DNA from: Nemertoderma westbladi
Taxonomy: Eukaryota; Xenacoelomorpha; Nemertodermatida; Nemertodermatidae
Assembly: GCA_032718475.1 (NCBI GenBank)
Contig: JAUCBJ010005628.1
Location: 1 to 53,449 of the forward strand
Length of the DNA: 53,449 nt
Direction: 5' to 3'
In this document: positions 19,291-28,439 of the stretch, in pieces
How the letters are laid out: each line of letters begins with the position of its first letter
Position numbering within the stretch: position 1 is the first letter of the stretch
The notes under the pieces: generated by a model
The model's database searches: none
Seen by the model: only the letters and a program-made list of their open reading frames with translations
What the model was told of the DNA's origin: nothing
Translations under genes and position numbers: made by a program

Positions 19291-20157
19291 TTAAAGGACA
19301 ACAAAAGTTATTAAAGGGACAACAAAAGTCATTATGCACAATTCGTAAAAAAAGGAGGACAAAAAGTCAAATAAAAGGACATAAAAAATCACTGCCCATT
19401 TTAATTGCGTAAATTTTAGTTGATTTGACGTCTAATAAAAAATTACAAATTCAAATTCCAACCTCAACTATGTCGCAGGAAATACCCGCTACGCCATGCA
19501 ACATATGGTTTGACGAGTTAGCTACGGTATTGCCGATTGTACTAACTAAACAAGGCAGTTTAATACAATAAGAGTTCCTAGTTTTAACTGAATCGACTAT
19601 TGATCATACTCCGCAAACCACAATGAGTTTTTATAATAGCGACAGATGTTGTTAGTTAGTTAGTACTAGAGAGAGCAATGTTCCTCGGGCAGGTTCATTT
19701 ATTAATTGTCGTTATTGCTTCCAAGAATAACAGTGCGGAAATTATTTACAGTCTTATTTTTCCCGGGTACCGGTTATACATGTTGGTTATTCATTTTTTG
19801 CATTGGATTGGTTTTGAACGCCTAAATAATGATAGTTTTGATGTTCATTTGGCTGTTATAGACTATAAGGAAAATAGTGAATTGCGACTAATATTGTTCG
19901 ATAGTTTGGTAGTTTACTGTAGATGGTAGATGGTAGATAATTGGTAATTATTAATTAATTATTGTGAAAGTTTTCGAATAAAATGTTGTTACTTTTACTA
20001 TTATCAAGATTACTAGATTCCTAGGCAAAGATTCCAAATCTAATTTTTATTCTCATTTCCACATAAACGAAAGTAAATAAGTAGAGTAGTTTAATTATTA
20101 CATTTAGGACAACATTTTTTCTTTACTCATTCTTTAATAAATACAAAAGGTTACTAA
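19291..20157 (+). other. Upstream region of the TCAF/M60-like gene
   Basis: AAAAGGACA-type short repeats at 19290-19390, then unique sequence. No TATA box or recognised regulatory site stands out. The small frame at 19678-19929 shows no protein-like features. The start codon context at 20158 (ACTAAATGG) is favourable, with A at -3 and G at +4. Confidence 0.4.
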
Positions 20158-22663
20158 ATGGCGGCACATTATTGGGTGAGGGATATCTTACAAGGTGTTA
20201 ATACGGTGTCGACAGCTGGTTTACCAGGATCCATTGTCTGCTATGGGGATAGGTGTGAACCAATACTTACTGGCTCCAAACCCTGGCAAGTTGTCATGGC
20301 TGCAGCTACTTATGGTAAAGGGAAGGTGATTGTTGTCTCACATCCGAGTCTTTTAGAAACTTACTCATCGGCTGAACAATGTTCTGAAAAATTAGCTGAA
20401 AACATCACGAAATGGTTGTTTAGTAATCGTCGCGATGGTGGTACAACAAGAGAAATAGTTACTGTCAACGGAATGTCATGTGATGCTATTCCAAATGCGA
20501 AGAATAAGGTTGGTCATTGATATTGATGTAGAAGTAACCTACAAGTTTCATATTAAACATGTTATCATTATGCTTAATTATATTTCAATTAATATTAATC
20601 AGCACCATTGAAATTCAAAATTGGTTTCTTCCAATGCGCTCTTATCAATTGTATTTTAAACGCAGTATAAATTAATTTAAGGCATCATATTTATTAAAGT
20701 AAGACAATATATATCATTACACATACACAGTCAATCAATTAAAATATTTATATTGCATTTTTTCTTTAAATTTCAGATATTTGTTGTTTCTGGCCGCGAT
20801 CTCGACCAAAAGAATAGACGTTTCATCGATTCCATCATGGATATGATACACGACAATGGGAATGGCATGGTCTGCGGTGCCAGCCCTTGTACATGGCTAG
20901 ACAATCATCCCAAGAAGACACTAAATGATATGCCAATGTCTTGGCTGATCGAGAAATTGGGAATGTGTTTCCTAACCGAATCGGTGCGGGAAAAAGAATT
21001 TAAAGTAGATATAGGGAAATCGATCGACTACGCTCATCTTGGTAAAAACCTTGTTGATGTTTCAAAGAACATATCGGAGCTCGGAGTTGACAAAGCCGAA
21101 GTGATAGGCTATTTATTTCCTCGAATTCCAGACTATGTGAAAGTTTACTTACAAGATAAAATACAAAAATCCGCTAAGATCTGCGCCGAATTGTGTGTAA
21201 CATTGTCTCCATGCCAGGAATCCCCTATCGAGTCAGACAAAGATAAAATGGCGATGGCCGTTTATCTATCTTACTACCAATCATTGCCATTGTTAGACAG
21301 AAAGGCTTTGCCGGGAATTGATAAATTTCCAGGTTCATTCGCTTTCCCATTGGCAGAGAACTTGTTAGGGAACCTTGATGTATTAATTACTCGAAGAAGC
21401 GACCAAAAAGATATTCATCCCACAGGCGCTTATTTGCCTCCGAATAAAGAAATGAAAGTGACGATACTGCAACCAGAAAGTGTGGACGAATTGGATGGGT
21501 TTTCTGTAATAGTCGGAGCTCATGGGTGCGACTTATCCAACTTAGCATCATGGAAGAGATGGCCAGTCATTCAATCAATAACACCTATTGTTGGAAACAC
21601 CACAATTATTATATCACCATTCGGTGGATCTGTCTATATAGAAACCGGTGGTGCAGTAAGGCAAATCGAAGCGAAGTTAAGACTTACAGGAGTTCTAGAA
21701 TCTCCATATTATAACGTCAGCCTCAAAAATCCTGAGATTAAATGGAACAGCACCAAAAATAGCGGTCTTGGGTTGTGGTCGGATTTGTGTGGAAAGCACA
21801 TATTATTCACAGTACCGGCTTCTTTTGCATTGCAAATTAACAACCCTAAAATAATTGTGGACTTTTGGGATAATGTGGTGGAAGAGATCAATAAACTAGC
21901 AGATAATGATGTTATTACAATGCGGAAACAATGGGTGGTTGCTGATGTTCAGCTTTGCGTTGGATGGATGCACGCTGGATACCCTATAGCCACTCATCTT
22001 CCAATCACAGATCCGACTCATAGGTGTTATGCTTTCGATAAAGATAAGTTGCAGGAATTTGGCGCCTGGGGTTTATACCACGAACTGGGCCACAACATGC
22101 AAAACAAAGCGTGGACCTTTGCGAGTGTGCGCGAAGTAACATGCAACATATTTGCGCTTTATTTGATGGATGTCATCAATAAGGTACCACCGATGGAAAA
22201 TCCGCATCTTCGGAAAAAGGACAATGATGTGAGCAAATATCTGGAGGATATGTCCCTAAAATACAATGACATGGCTAAAGAATCCGCATTTTGTGGTCTT
22301 TATCTGTACGCGCAGCTCGCCCAATATTTTGGGTGGCAGTCCTATACAAAGGTATTCAAGGAGTATAAGTCGCAATACAATTCTTTTAGCGGAGGGCTGA
22401 AAACAGAGAAAACTAAACAAGACACCTGGGTCGTAAACTTTTCTAAGGCAGTGAAGCACAATCTTGTACCATTATTTGAATTTTGGGGCTGGGAAGTAGG
22501 TACGAAAGTTAATCAAAGTCTAATCAAACTTCCTTTATATATACCAAACGACGAGGTAATTGGAATGGGGAGTGAGCGTCTGGAGATGGTTATGGAGAAA
22601 TATCCGGGAACAACACGAACAATATCAGTTCCTGCACCAAAAAAAGTATTCTACAGAGTCTAG
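20158..22663 (+). CDS. TCAF/M60-like metallopeptidase, two exons
   Basis: Exon 1 is 20158-20508 and exon 2 is 20777-22663. Donor AAG|GTTGGT (GT at 20509) and acceptor TTTCAG (AG at 20775-20776) join in phase 0, giving 745 aa. The N-terminus has the hallmark of TRPM8-channel-associated factors (AAATYGKGKVIVVSH). Exon 2 opens with a beta-strand-like IFVVSGRDLD, and the C-terminal half is a peptidase M60-like domain. HELGH sits at residues 552-556 with the third ligand E570 (REVT), fitting the known M60 pattern HExxH-x(8,28)-E, so it should bind zinc and be catalytic. Vertebrate TCAF proteins are about 920 aa, so this one is shorter. There is no signal peptide. In vertebrates TCAF binds TRPM8; secreted M60 members act on mucin-type glycoproteins. 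The substrate here is unknown. A broken second copy lies at 39964-41258. Confidence 0.85.
20509..20776 (+). other. Phase-0 intron of the TCAF/M60-like gene
   Basis: 268-bp AT-rich intron starting GTTGGTCATTGA and ending CTTTAAATTTCAG. The frame stays open across the junction, and read-through from exon 1 would stop at 20518-20520. Confidence 0.8.
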
Positions 22664-22999
22664 TTAGTGCTGTGTTGGCGGAGGACAATCCCTTACCAGT
22701 AACAATTGATTGTTATAAATATTAGTCAAATTGTTTGGGAATTTTTCATTATTAATATAGACTGGCATCGACATCCCATTAGTTCAACTGCTTGTGGAAA
22801 ATAGTTTCTTGAACTCAGGAACAAGACAGATTATTGCATAAAATACTGCACCTCTAGAACATCATAAAGTTGACTTAAAACAAAAAAAAGTTGATGTATG
22901 TGTGGCATAACTATTTCAGCGATATACACCCTAGTGTATTTATCTATGTATTGAGTAAGCGCAGTGAGGGAAGTTTACATAAATAGATAACATATAATA
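22664..22999 (+). other. 3' flank of the TCAF/M60-like gene
   Basis: AT-rich, no frame. A CATAAAATACTGC stretch near 22836 could be a weak polyadenylation region. The same sequence follows the pseudogene copy at 41259-41590. Confidence 0.4.
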
Positions 23000-23305
23000 T
23001 TTGACGTAGTGGTTAAATCCTTTGCATTGAATTTAATCTCCCTGGAGGTCGTGTGTTCGATCCCAGTACGGGATCCAGGGATGTTTTCATTTCTGCACAA
23101 ATGCTTAAAAGGGTCTAGCTACTAGCCAGGGCGCATCTCTGACTTGCATCCTTAAGTGGTAGCTAAATGAGTACTGGAGTTTCCCCTGGGGAATAGTTCT
23201 GGGGGGGATCATATTGGAAATATGTCATAAGACTTTGTGCACAATCCCTGGCCTAACGAGCGGAAGAAAAATGTACTTTCTTTTAAATTACTTAATAAAA
23301 TGAAC
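23000..23305 (+). mobile_element. tRNA-derived SINE, copy 1
   Basis: The head reads GACGTAGTGGTTAAATCC (A-box-like TAGTGGTTAAA), about 40 bases of anticodon-region sequence, then GTGTTCGATCCCAGTACGGG (B box GTTCGATCC). The body follows with GCGCATCTCTGACTTGCATCC and ACAATCCCTGGCCTAA, then an A/T-rich tail (TAATAAAATGAAC). The length of about 300 bp is typical for a SINE. The same insertion lies in the duplicated block at 41592-41910, so it predates the duplication. Confidence 0.75.
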
Positions 23306-24779
23306 AAGGTTCATTCATAAAAGATATAATATTATATCAACGTATTGGTGTTCTGTTTGCTTAATTATTTATTTTAATATTATAATATCTATGAATGTTG
23401 ATGAATTTCATATCCATTTATGCAAAAACGTTAAGTAACATTTTCTTCAGCCATTTGACAATAATTAGGCAAATAGTTTTTAACAACTTATTTTCAGCGC
23501 GAATTCCTCAGATTTATTCTCCCTAAATGAAACTGGTACTCAGTGGGTTTTTAAGGTCACACGACCGTGATAACATATTCCTTACTGGGGTTTATGTGCT
23601 CTTTTCATCGGATTTAATTTAATTTCTGAAATCAGTTTTATTTTTTGGTGGAATCTAGTCATTATATGTCTGTCTGTCTGTCTTACAATTTGATGGACAG
23701 ACAGCGATGACTCGAGAACTAAAAGAGATCTCATAAGCCATTGTCAGTTTTCAAGTTTTCAATCCTCATTAAATTCTGCTCTTGAAGAAATAAAGGCGGA
23801 TGCTCGCTATTATAAAGTGGTATGTTAGAAGGATGAAATTATTGTATACCTGTAAGAATTTTTTTGTATTTTTAAACAGTGGGATGTAAGTGCCGTAGTT
23901 AAAGTTCTCATGTACTTTTGATCCCACGTGATAAATGGGATTAAAATACCACATGGATGAAAATGTCTGATCCCCAATAATCACACTGTCCAAAGAGCAA
24001 AGCGTTCTTCTGAATGAGACACCAGGATGCACCTTGTTTCCTGGGTTTTAGGGGCCCCAGGGTCTGATAGGATTTCAAAAGTAAAGCAAGGGAATAAAAT
24101 ATTAGGGATAAAATAAGAGGTTACCGTTACAATAAAATAAATATAATTCATGAAAATACTGGCAATGAAATAACAACAATAATTACAATCAAGGTTTTAT
24201 ATACACCCAATTGACCAATGATTCCTTACAAGTATGTTTAATTAAATACATAACATGAATGATATGGAAATAGGCGACTCAATCTCAAGTTTAATCCCTG
24301 GGTACACTTGCTTGGAATCAAAGTCATTCGAATCTGGAACATTCATCGAGTCTATATACCGGTAACTTCTCGAAAGAGACTGTATCTCCATCAGAATGCA
24401 GACGACAAAAATATGTAAATAATTTAAAAATCCAACTAGAAGATATCCGTTGCTCCACGTACCGATTCGACTGGTGCTGATGCATTGAATCCGGATAAGT
24501 ATTACAAACATTACCAAATATTAATGCGTAAGTGTTTACTAAAACATGGGCGATGTGTTTTAACACATACTTATATGATCACTAACACATACTTATATGT
24601 TCAATAACGGGTACTCATATGTTCGCTAATAGGTGCTCATTTGTTCACTTTAACACGTGTGCACGTGTTGAAATCATGTCCATTTAGGGTACTCGAACAA
24701 TTCGATCATTGTAGGGTAACAGAGCAAGCTAACTACTAAATGAGAGACCAGCAAGAAGAACAATTGGTAGGCAATGGTA
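23306..24779. other. Intergenic region between the peptidase and GRL copy 1
   Basis: 1.5 kb between convergent genes, largely shared with 46586-47976 and, beyond 24063, with the inverted copy at 52410-53137. Minus-strand frames at 24242-24566 include a hydrophobic stretch (LLVGFLNYLHIFVVCILM), but the other copies do not preserve them: copy 2 lacks about 50 bp there. A CTGTCTGTCTGT stretch with its own inverted copy (GACAGACAG) lies at 23668-23706. Confidence 0.45.
24565..24665. repeat. Short tandem repeat with copy-number differences, 3' of GRL copy 1
   Basis: Units of about 27-30 bp built on ACTCATATGTTCACTAACGGGT. There are about three to four here, four to five at 47740-47850, and a comparable array in opposite orientation at 52555-52670. 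It ends in CACGTGTGCACGTG, a doubled CACGTG, which is also found near 47853. Confidence 0.7.
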
Positions 24780-26246
24780 TTAGGCTGTATCAGATTGATA
24801 TATTAATACAGAATATGATATTAGAAGACTAAATACTGTTAATAGAAATGATTTATCAACAACAAATATATCTAATATAGTGAATCCCCAATTATAGCTC
24901 CTTATAGTCTGAAACAGTAGTACCATCTGGTTGACCTCCTTGCAGTTGTTATGGTCAATTTTAAATCCTTGTACAGCAAGCAACATAGATTTGTTGAAAG
25001 AATGTTGATTTCCCAAAATCCACAATAACAAGCCAATAAGAAAAATTTTCTGTATTCCAAATCCAATGAATGATATCGGGTATGATATATTATTATTTTC
25101 CCTTTCACTTGTTCTTATCTTTATTCCCATATATATATAAAAACATAGGATAGGTATTTTCACAGCTAGTAAAATACCAGACCAAATGTTTATCAATTTG
25201 TCGCGTTTCTGCAAAAGATTATTAAGGTCATATATTCTGTCATTGATAAACGACAAGATACGTGCATTAATACGGCCCTTCTTGTTGACGTAACACTGAA
25301 TTTCGGTAAGATGAAAGGCAAAATCTTCATAACTATCCTGAACTAATAGCAATGCAAATACATAAAAAGCATAAATTACGATATAGATATATAAAGAGGC
25401 CAAAACCCTAGGCGTTATCCAAATGTACCATTGGTCGACATTAAATGGTTGGATAACTAATTCTAGAACACCAACGTAGGAATTTTCGAGGATTCCAATA
25501 GCAAACGCCAACATAGTGAGTGACCCTGTCAGGATAAAATAGCCCACCAATACTACTTCTAAATAATGTCTCTTATATTTTATTTTTGCTTTCACAGATT
25601 CATTAATTTCAACCGTCTGTAGCAATTCTAAATCATTATTGGCTTTCTTCTGTATTTTTGTTTTACTGACACCGCTCATATAAGATTGTAATTCAGCAAA
25701 GTATGAATTTCTGTAGTTTGTAATATACCACACAAGATATGTAAGCACACTCAAACCACTAATAATTGTTTGACTGAGACCTACCATAATCACACCACCC
25801 TCTTCATTGTATTTATAAACACATGACACCATGTACGAAAATAAGTTGAAACATATTAAAGTAAAAACTATTGCAGAATAAATCCAATTATCACAAATTA
25901 TCCAAACTATTTTGTTAAATGAAGAATCATATATTAGTTGTTTGTAAACATATTCTGGTAAATTCTTCCTCCATCGCAAACCTGCAACTAACATGAATAA
26001 CATACTTAGACGTGATCTTCTTCTTGTTTCTAATGTATCACTATCAACTTCTTCATCATCTATGTCATCCAGAGTACTCTCGTTAGAGGAGGGTTTGTTT
26101 TTGCCAACGGTTTCTACGACCACCTCACATTCTTTACTAGCACTACCATTTGCGTGATCGGCAATGTAAACGGTTTCTATGTTTGATTTAGATTCTCCAT
26201 CTTTATTTGAACAATCTATAATTATGTTCTGTGAATGTCTCTCCAT
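24780..26246 (-). CDS. Gustatory-receptor-like (GRL) seven-helix protein, copy 1
   Basis: Single-exon 488-aa frame, ATG at 26244-26246. A cytosolic acidic N-terminus of about 110 aa (ESTLDDIDDEEVDSD, then RRRSR) is followed by seven hydrophobic segments near 118-140, 150-178, 228-253, 280-306, 355-382, 394-416 and 458-482. The layout and the end of TM7 (SYSVLIYQ) match the TYhhhhhQF hallmark of insect gustatory receptors, with Ser for Thr. The loop before TM7 (FQTIRSYNWGFTILDIFVV) is the usual most conserved part of the superfamily. Insect members form tetrameric ligand-gated cation channels in the plasma membrane; the role of GRLs in other animals is largely unknown. An intronless receptor is unusual and could reflect retroposition. 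Alternatives such as otopetrin or rhodopsin-type GPCR fit worse: no E/DRY, no NPxxY, and a large cytosolic N-terminus. Confidence 0.75.
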   Translation of the reverse strand: MERHSQNIIIDCSNKDGESKSNIETVYIADHANGSASKECEVVVETVGKNKPSSNESTLDDIDDEEVDSDTLETRRRSRLSMLFMLVAGLRWRKNLPEYVYKQLIYDSSFNKIVWIICDNWIYSAIVFTLICFNLFSYMVSCVYKYNEEGGVIMVGLSQTIISGLSVLTYLVWYITNYRNSYFAELQSYMSGVSKTKIQKKANNDLELLQTVEINESVKAKIKYKRHYLEVVLVGYFILTGSLTMLAFAIGILENSYVGVLELVIQPFNVDQWYIWITPRVLASLYIYIVIYAFYVFALLLVQDSYEDFAFHLTEIQCYVNKKGRINARILSFINDRIYDLNNLLQKRDKLINIWSGILLAVKIPILCFYIYMGIKIRTSERENNNISYPISFIGFGIQKIFLIGLLLWILGNQHSFNKSMLLAVQGFKIDHNNCKEVNQMVLLFQTIRSYNWGFTILDIFVVDKSFLLTVFSLLISYSVLIYQSDTA

Positions 26247-26444
26247 GACAGTAATTTGCGGTAACTATAATAAAATATGATGTATGATTGAGTTTTATCT
26301 TATATAATATTTACTAAATGTAAACCAATAGATTAATAATAGTAAAATTATGCAATTCTGATTAAAAATATTAGTTTAAAACAGAGAGGACCATTATGTA
26401 AATCTTGCTGTTGGAATTCAAATGAGCCTGGAAATTTTTTTAAT

Positions 26445-26479
26445 ACATCAAGGAAGGGCCTTCTATAGGCCCTTGATGT
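26445..26479. repeat. Imperfect hairpin upstream of GRL copy 1
   Basis: ACATCAAGGAAGGGCCT pairs with AGGCCCTTGATGT across TCTAT. The stem is about 13 bp with a four-base bulge in one arm. It lies 200 bp upstream of the receptor start and is retained at 49629-49663 upstream of copy 2 with one arm change. Confidence 0.65.
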
Positions 26480-26524
26480 ACAACACAAGTTAATGAGTGG
26501 GGGCTAGCCAGTTATAGCCAGTTG

Positions 26525-26705
26525 TCTGTCTTTCTTTATGATAATTCTTCGACTATCCTTCTAAGTGGCAGAATAGGCCCCATGTTCCCACGACCTTTAC
26601 GGAACCCATTTTGATTCCCACGTAACAGTCTCTCAACAGGATCCCTGTTGCGATTTAATAGAATTATCTTGTATAGCTTTGCAGCAATCGAAATTATTAA
26701 CGAGA
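26525..26705 (-). pseudogene. Fragment of non-LTR reverse transcriptase (same family as 31440-33900)
   Basis: About 180 bp closely matches 32570-32745 (shared words CCTTCTAAGTG, CCACGACCTTTACGGAACCC and TATAGCTTTGCAGCAATCGA). On the minus strand it covers the RT fingers/palm part around NQNGFRKGRG. Isolated and dead. Confidence 0.8.
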
Positions 26706-27317
26706 TTACACACAGTAAGTAACACGTTCGTGGGGCCTTCGCGCAGCACGAGGCCCAGTTATGATATACAAATTAAAACTGAGCGACTGTATCACAAAAT
26801 CAGTATTTGAGAAATTTACCCACACCACCACTCAATTAAAGAAAGGGGTACAGTACGTGTTCAGCCCTTTTAATCTGCACCCCCCCCCCCCACCCTTCCC
26901 ACCCGCCAATACATAACCGCGACATCTACCACCCATTGAAGGGTATTATAAGCCTCGTTGTGCTCGTCCTGTTTTGTATTTAAATATAATTCCTAAACGC
27001 AGATAGAAATGATTATATACAATATATTACTTAAATTGAATAATATAGATAGCCAAAGAAAGAAATTAATCATACGATTAAAATAAATTATTGCATAAGA
27101 AGGGTTGTTGCGCGACAAAATTGTTGAGCAATTTAAAGCAATATAACAACTGAATAAGGGGTAACAAGGTGCCCTGAATCGAGTAACGGGATGTGTTTTT
27201 TGTGTAAACACGAGGAAACGGTCGAAATTGGGGGTTTAAGTAAGCATGGGAAGCCAATTTTGAAAACTGGCTGTAATTGGACCGTGTCGTGTCGTGCCGT
27301 GACCGTGTCGGCGCGTA
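26706..27317. other. Unassigned stretch with C-homopolymer
   Basis: No credible gene. It contains CGTGGGGCCTTCGCGCAGCACGAGG (related to a stretch near 30800-30830) and a C14-like run at about 26879-26892. Antisense frames at its right end are shadows of the neighbouring minisatellite. Confidence 0.35.
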
Positions 27318-27750
27318 TAGTGCAGCTGGGGCAGCTGGGGAGCGTGTGTCCACGGATAATGCAGCTGGGGACCACGTGGCTGCGGATAATGCAGCTTGGG
27401 ACCATGTACCTACGAATAATGCAGCTGGGGGCCGTGTGGCTGCGGATAATGCAGCTTGGGACCGTGTGGCTGCGGATAAAGCAGCTGGGGAGCGTGTGTC
27501 TATGGATAATGCAGCTGGGAACCACGTGGCTGCGGATAATGCAGCTTGGGACCATGTACCTGCGAATAATGCAGCTGGGGGCCGTGTGGCTGCGGATAAT
27601 GCAGCTTGGGACCATGTACCTGCGAATAATGTAGCTGGGGGCCGTGTGGCTGCGGATAATGCAGCTGGGGACCGAGTGGCTGCGGATAAAGCAGCTGGGG
27701 ACCGTGTGGCAGCGGAAAACGACGCCGGGGGCCATGATAACACTGGTGAC
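27318..27750. repeat. Minisatellite, exact 30-bp unit
   Basis: About 14 units in perfect 30-base register starting at 27331, each GCAGCTGGGG or GCAGCTTGGG, then ACCRYGTGGC, then TGCGGATAAT. Types alternate (ACCACGTGGC, ACCATGTACC, GCCGTGTGGC) as a higher-order pattern. Because 30 is a multiple of three, several frames on both strands stay open for 150-230 codons. These give periodic peptides such as DNAAGDHVAA, with no sign of being real genes. Confidence 0.9.
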
Positions 27751-27879
27751 GCAGCTGGGGTCTGTATAGGCGCGCGCTGGCAGTTTCGTAGTCAATAAAT
27801 TGTCAATCAACTCCAACTTCGATTTAAAACTCTGTTTGAGTAATTTCTACGTTGTTTAGCCGTGTTTCAAGAACAGTCC

Positions 27880-28321
27880 GCATGGCATTCATGCGACGGT
27901 TTGTGCTTCGCTTTCATCAACCAGATGGTAGAGTTGCGAAGCTAACTGTCTTTCAAGTTTGCTGTTTTCAAATTGTAGACGAGTATTGTCAGCTTCCAGA
28001 CTTTCAATCTTTACTGCCGCGCACACCCCGCAGAGGAAGTTTTGGTTTGAGAGATCAAACCCATCGGCAATTGGTGTTTCAATTTCGGTCCAGGAACTCT
28101 GACAATGGGAGCTTTCAATCTTAGCTATGGTCCATTCCCGTGGTTTTGGCTTCCTTTTCTTCGTCCCAAATGACAGATTCTTCTGAAGACGTTCGATTCG
28201 CTTTCAGTTTATTGTTGGCGTTTGTGTTTTGAAGTTGTATTCGAGTGGACAGTCGCGCCGGTTTCGAGGTAACCATACCGACCTGTGATAAGCGTTGGTT
28301 TTGTTGAGTGTCGGTATTCAT
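27880..28321 (-). pseudogene. Coiled-coil/Cys-motif protein fragment, perhaps a retrotransposon ORF1
   Basis: On the minus strand ATG at 28321 opens a 66-codon frame (MNTDTQQNQRLSQVG...) ending in a stop at 28121-28123. A second frame then encodes FLCGVCAAVKIESLEADNTR and a clear leucine-rich coiled coil, stopping at about 27888. The CxxC followed at once by a coiled coil resembles the ORF1 of some non-LTR retrotransposons, but I cannot name a family. The frame change makes it a probable pseudogene, though a short spliced gene is not excluded. Confidence 0.4.
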
Positions 28322-28439
28322 CTTCTCTCACCTCTCCAATGTCAGATGTTGCAAATACGAATAATGGTATATATTTCAATACTTGTCAATAGTAATATAG
28401 ATAATTTAGATAACTATTTTATATCTGTACTGTTGAGCA

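Larger units (their letters stand above)
21239..26501. repeat. Segmental duplication, copy 1
   Basis: This block matches 39964-49685 in the same orientation, apart from a 4.6-kb insertion and small indels in copy 2. It starts inside TCAF exon 2 (AAAGATAAAATGGCGATGGCC) and ends upstream of GRL copy 1 (about GTTAATGAGTGGGGG). It therefore carries the last roughly 475 codons of the peptidase, the SINE, the intergenic region and the complete receptor gene. Part of it (24063-26110) is present a third time, inverted, at 51053-53137. Confidence 0.9.

Noticed and set aside
19678-19929. 83-codon frame upstream of the peptidase gene
   Set aside because: AT-rich, no protein-like pattern, and exon 1 of the peptidase already has a well-placed start homologous to the TCAF N-terminus.
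23003-23075. Functional tRNA gene
   Set aside because: A- and B-box-like sequences are present, but the acceptor stem and anticodon arm do not fold correctly, and a SINE body follows.
24780-26246. Rhodopsin-type GPCR or otopetrin
   Set aside because: No DRY or NPxxY motifs, only seven helices, a long cytosolic N-terminus, and a TM7 ending that matches the gustatory receptor superfamily.
27133-27816. 227- and 221-codon minus-strand frames (PSCIIRSHT- and SAATRPPAAL-type repeats) and 147/173-codon plus-strand frames
   Set aside because: All are readings of one 30-bp minisatellite, without start context, domains or a preferred frame.
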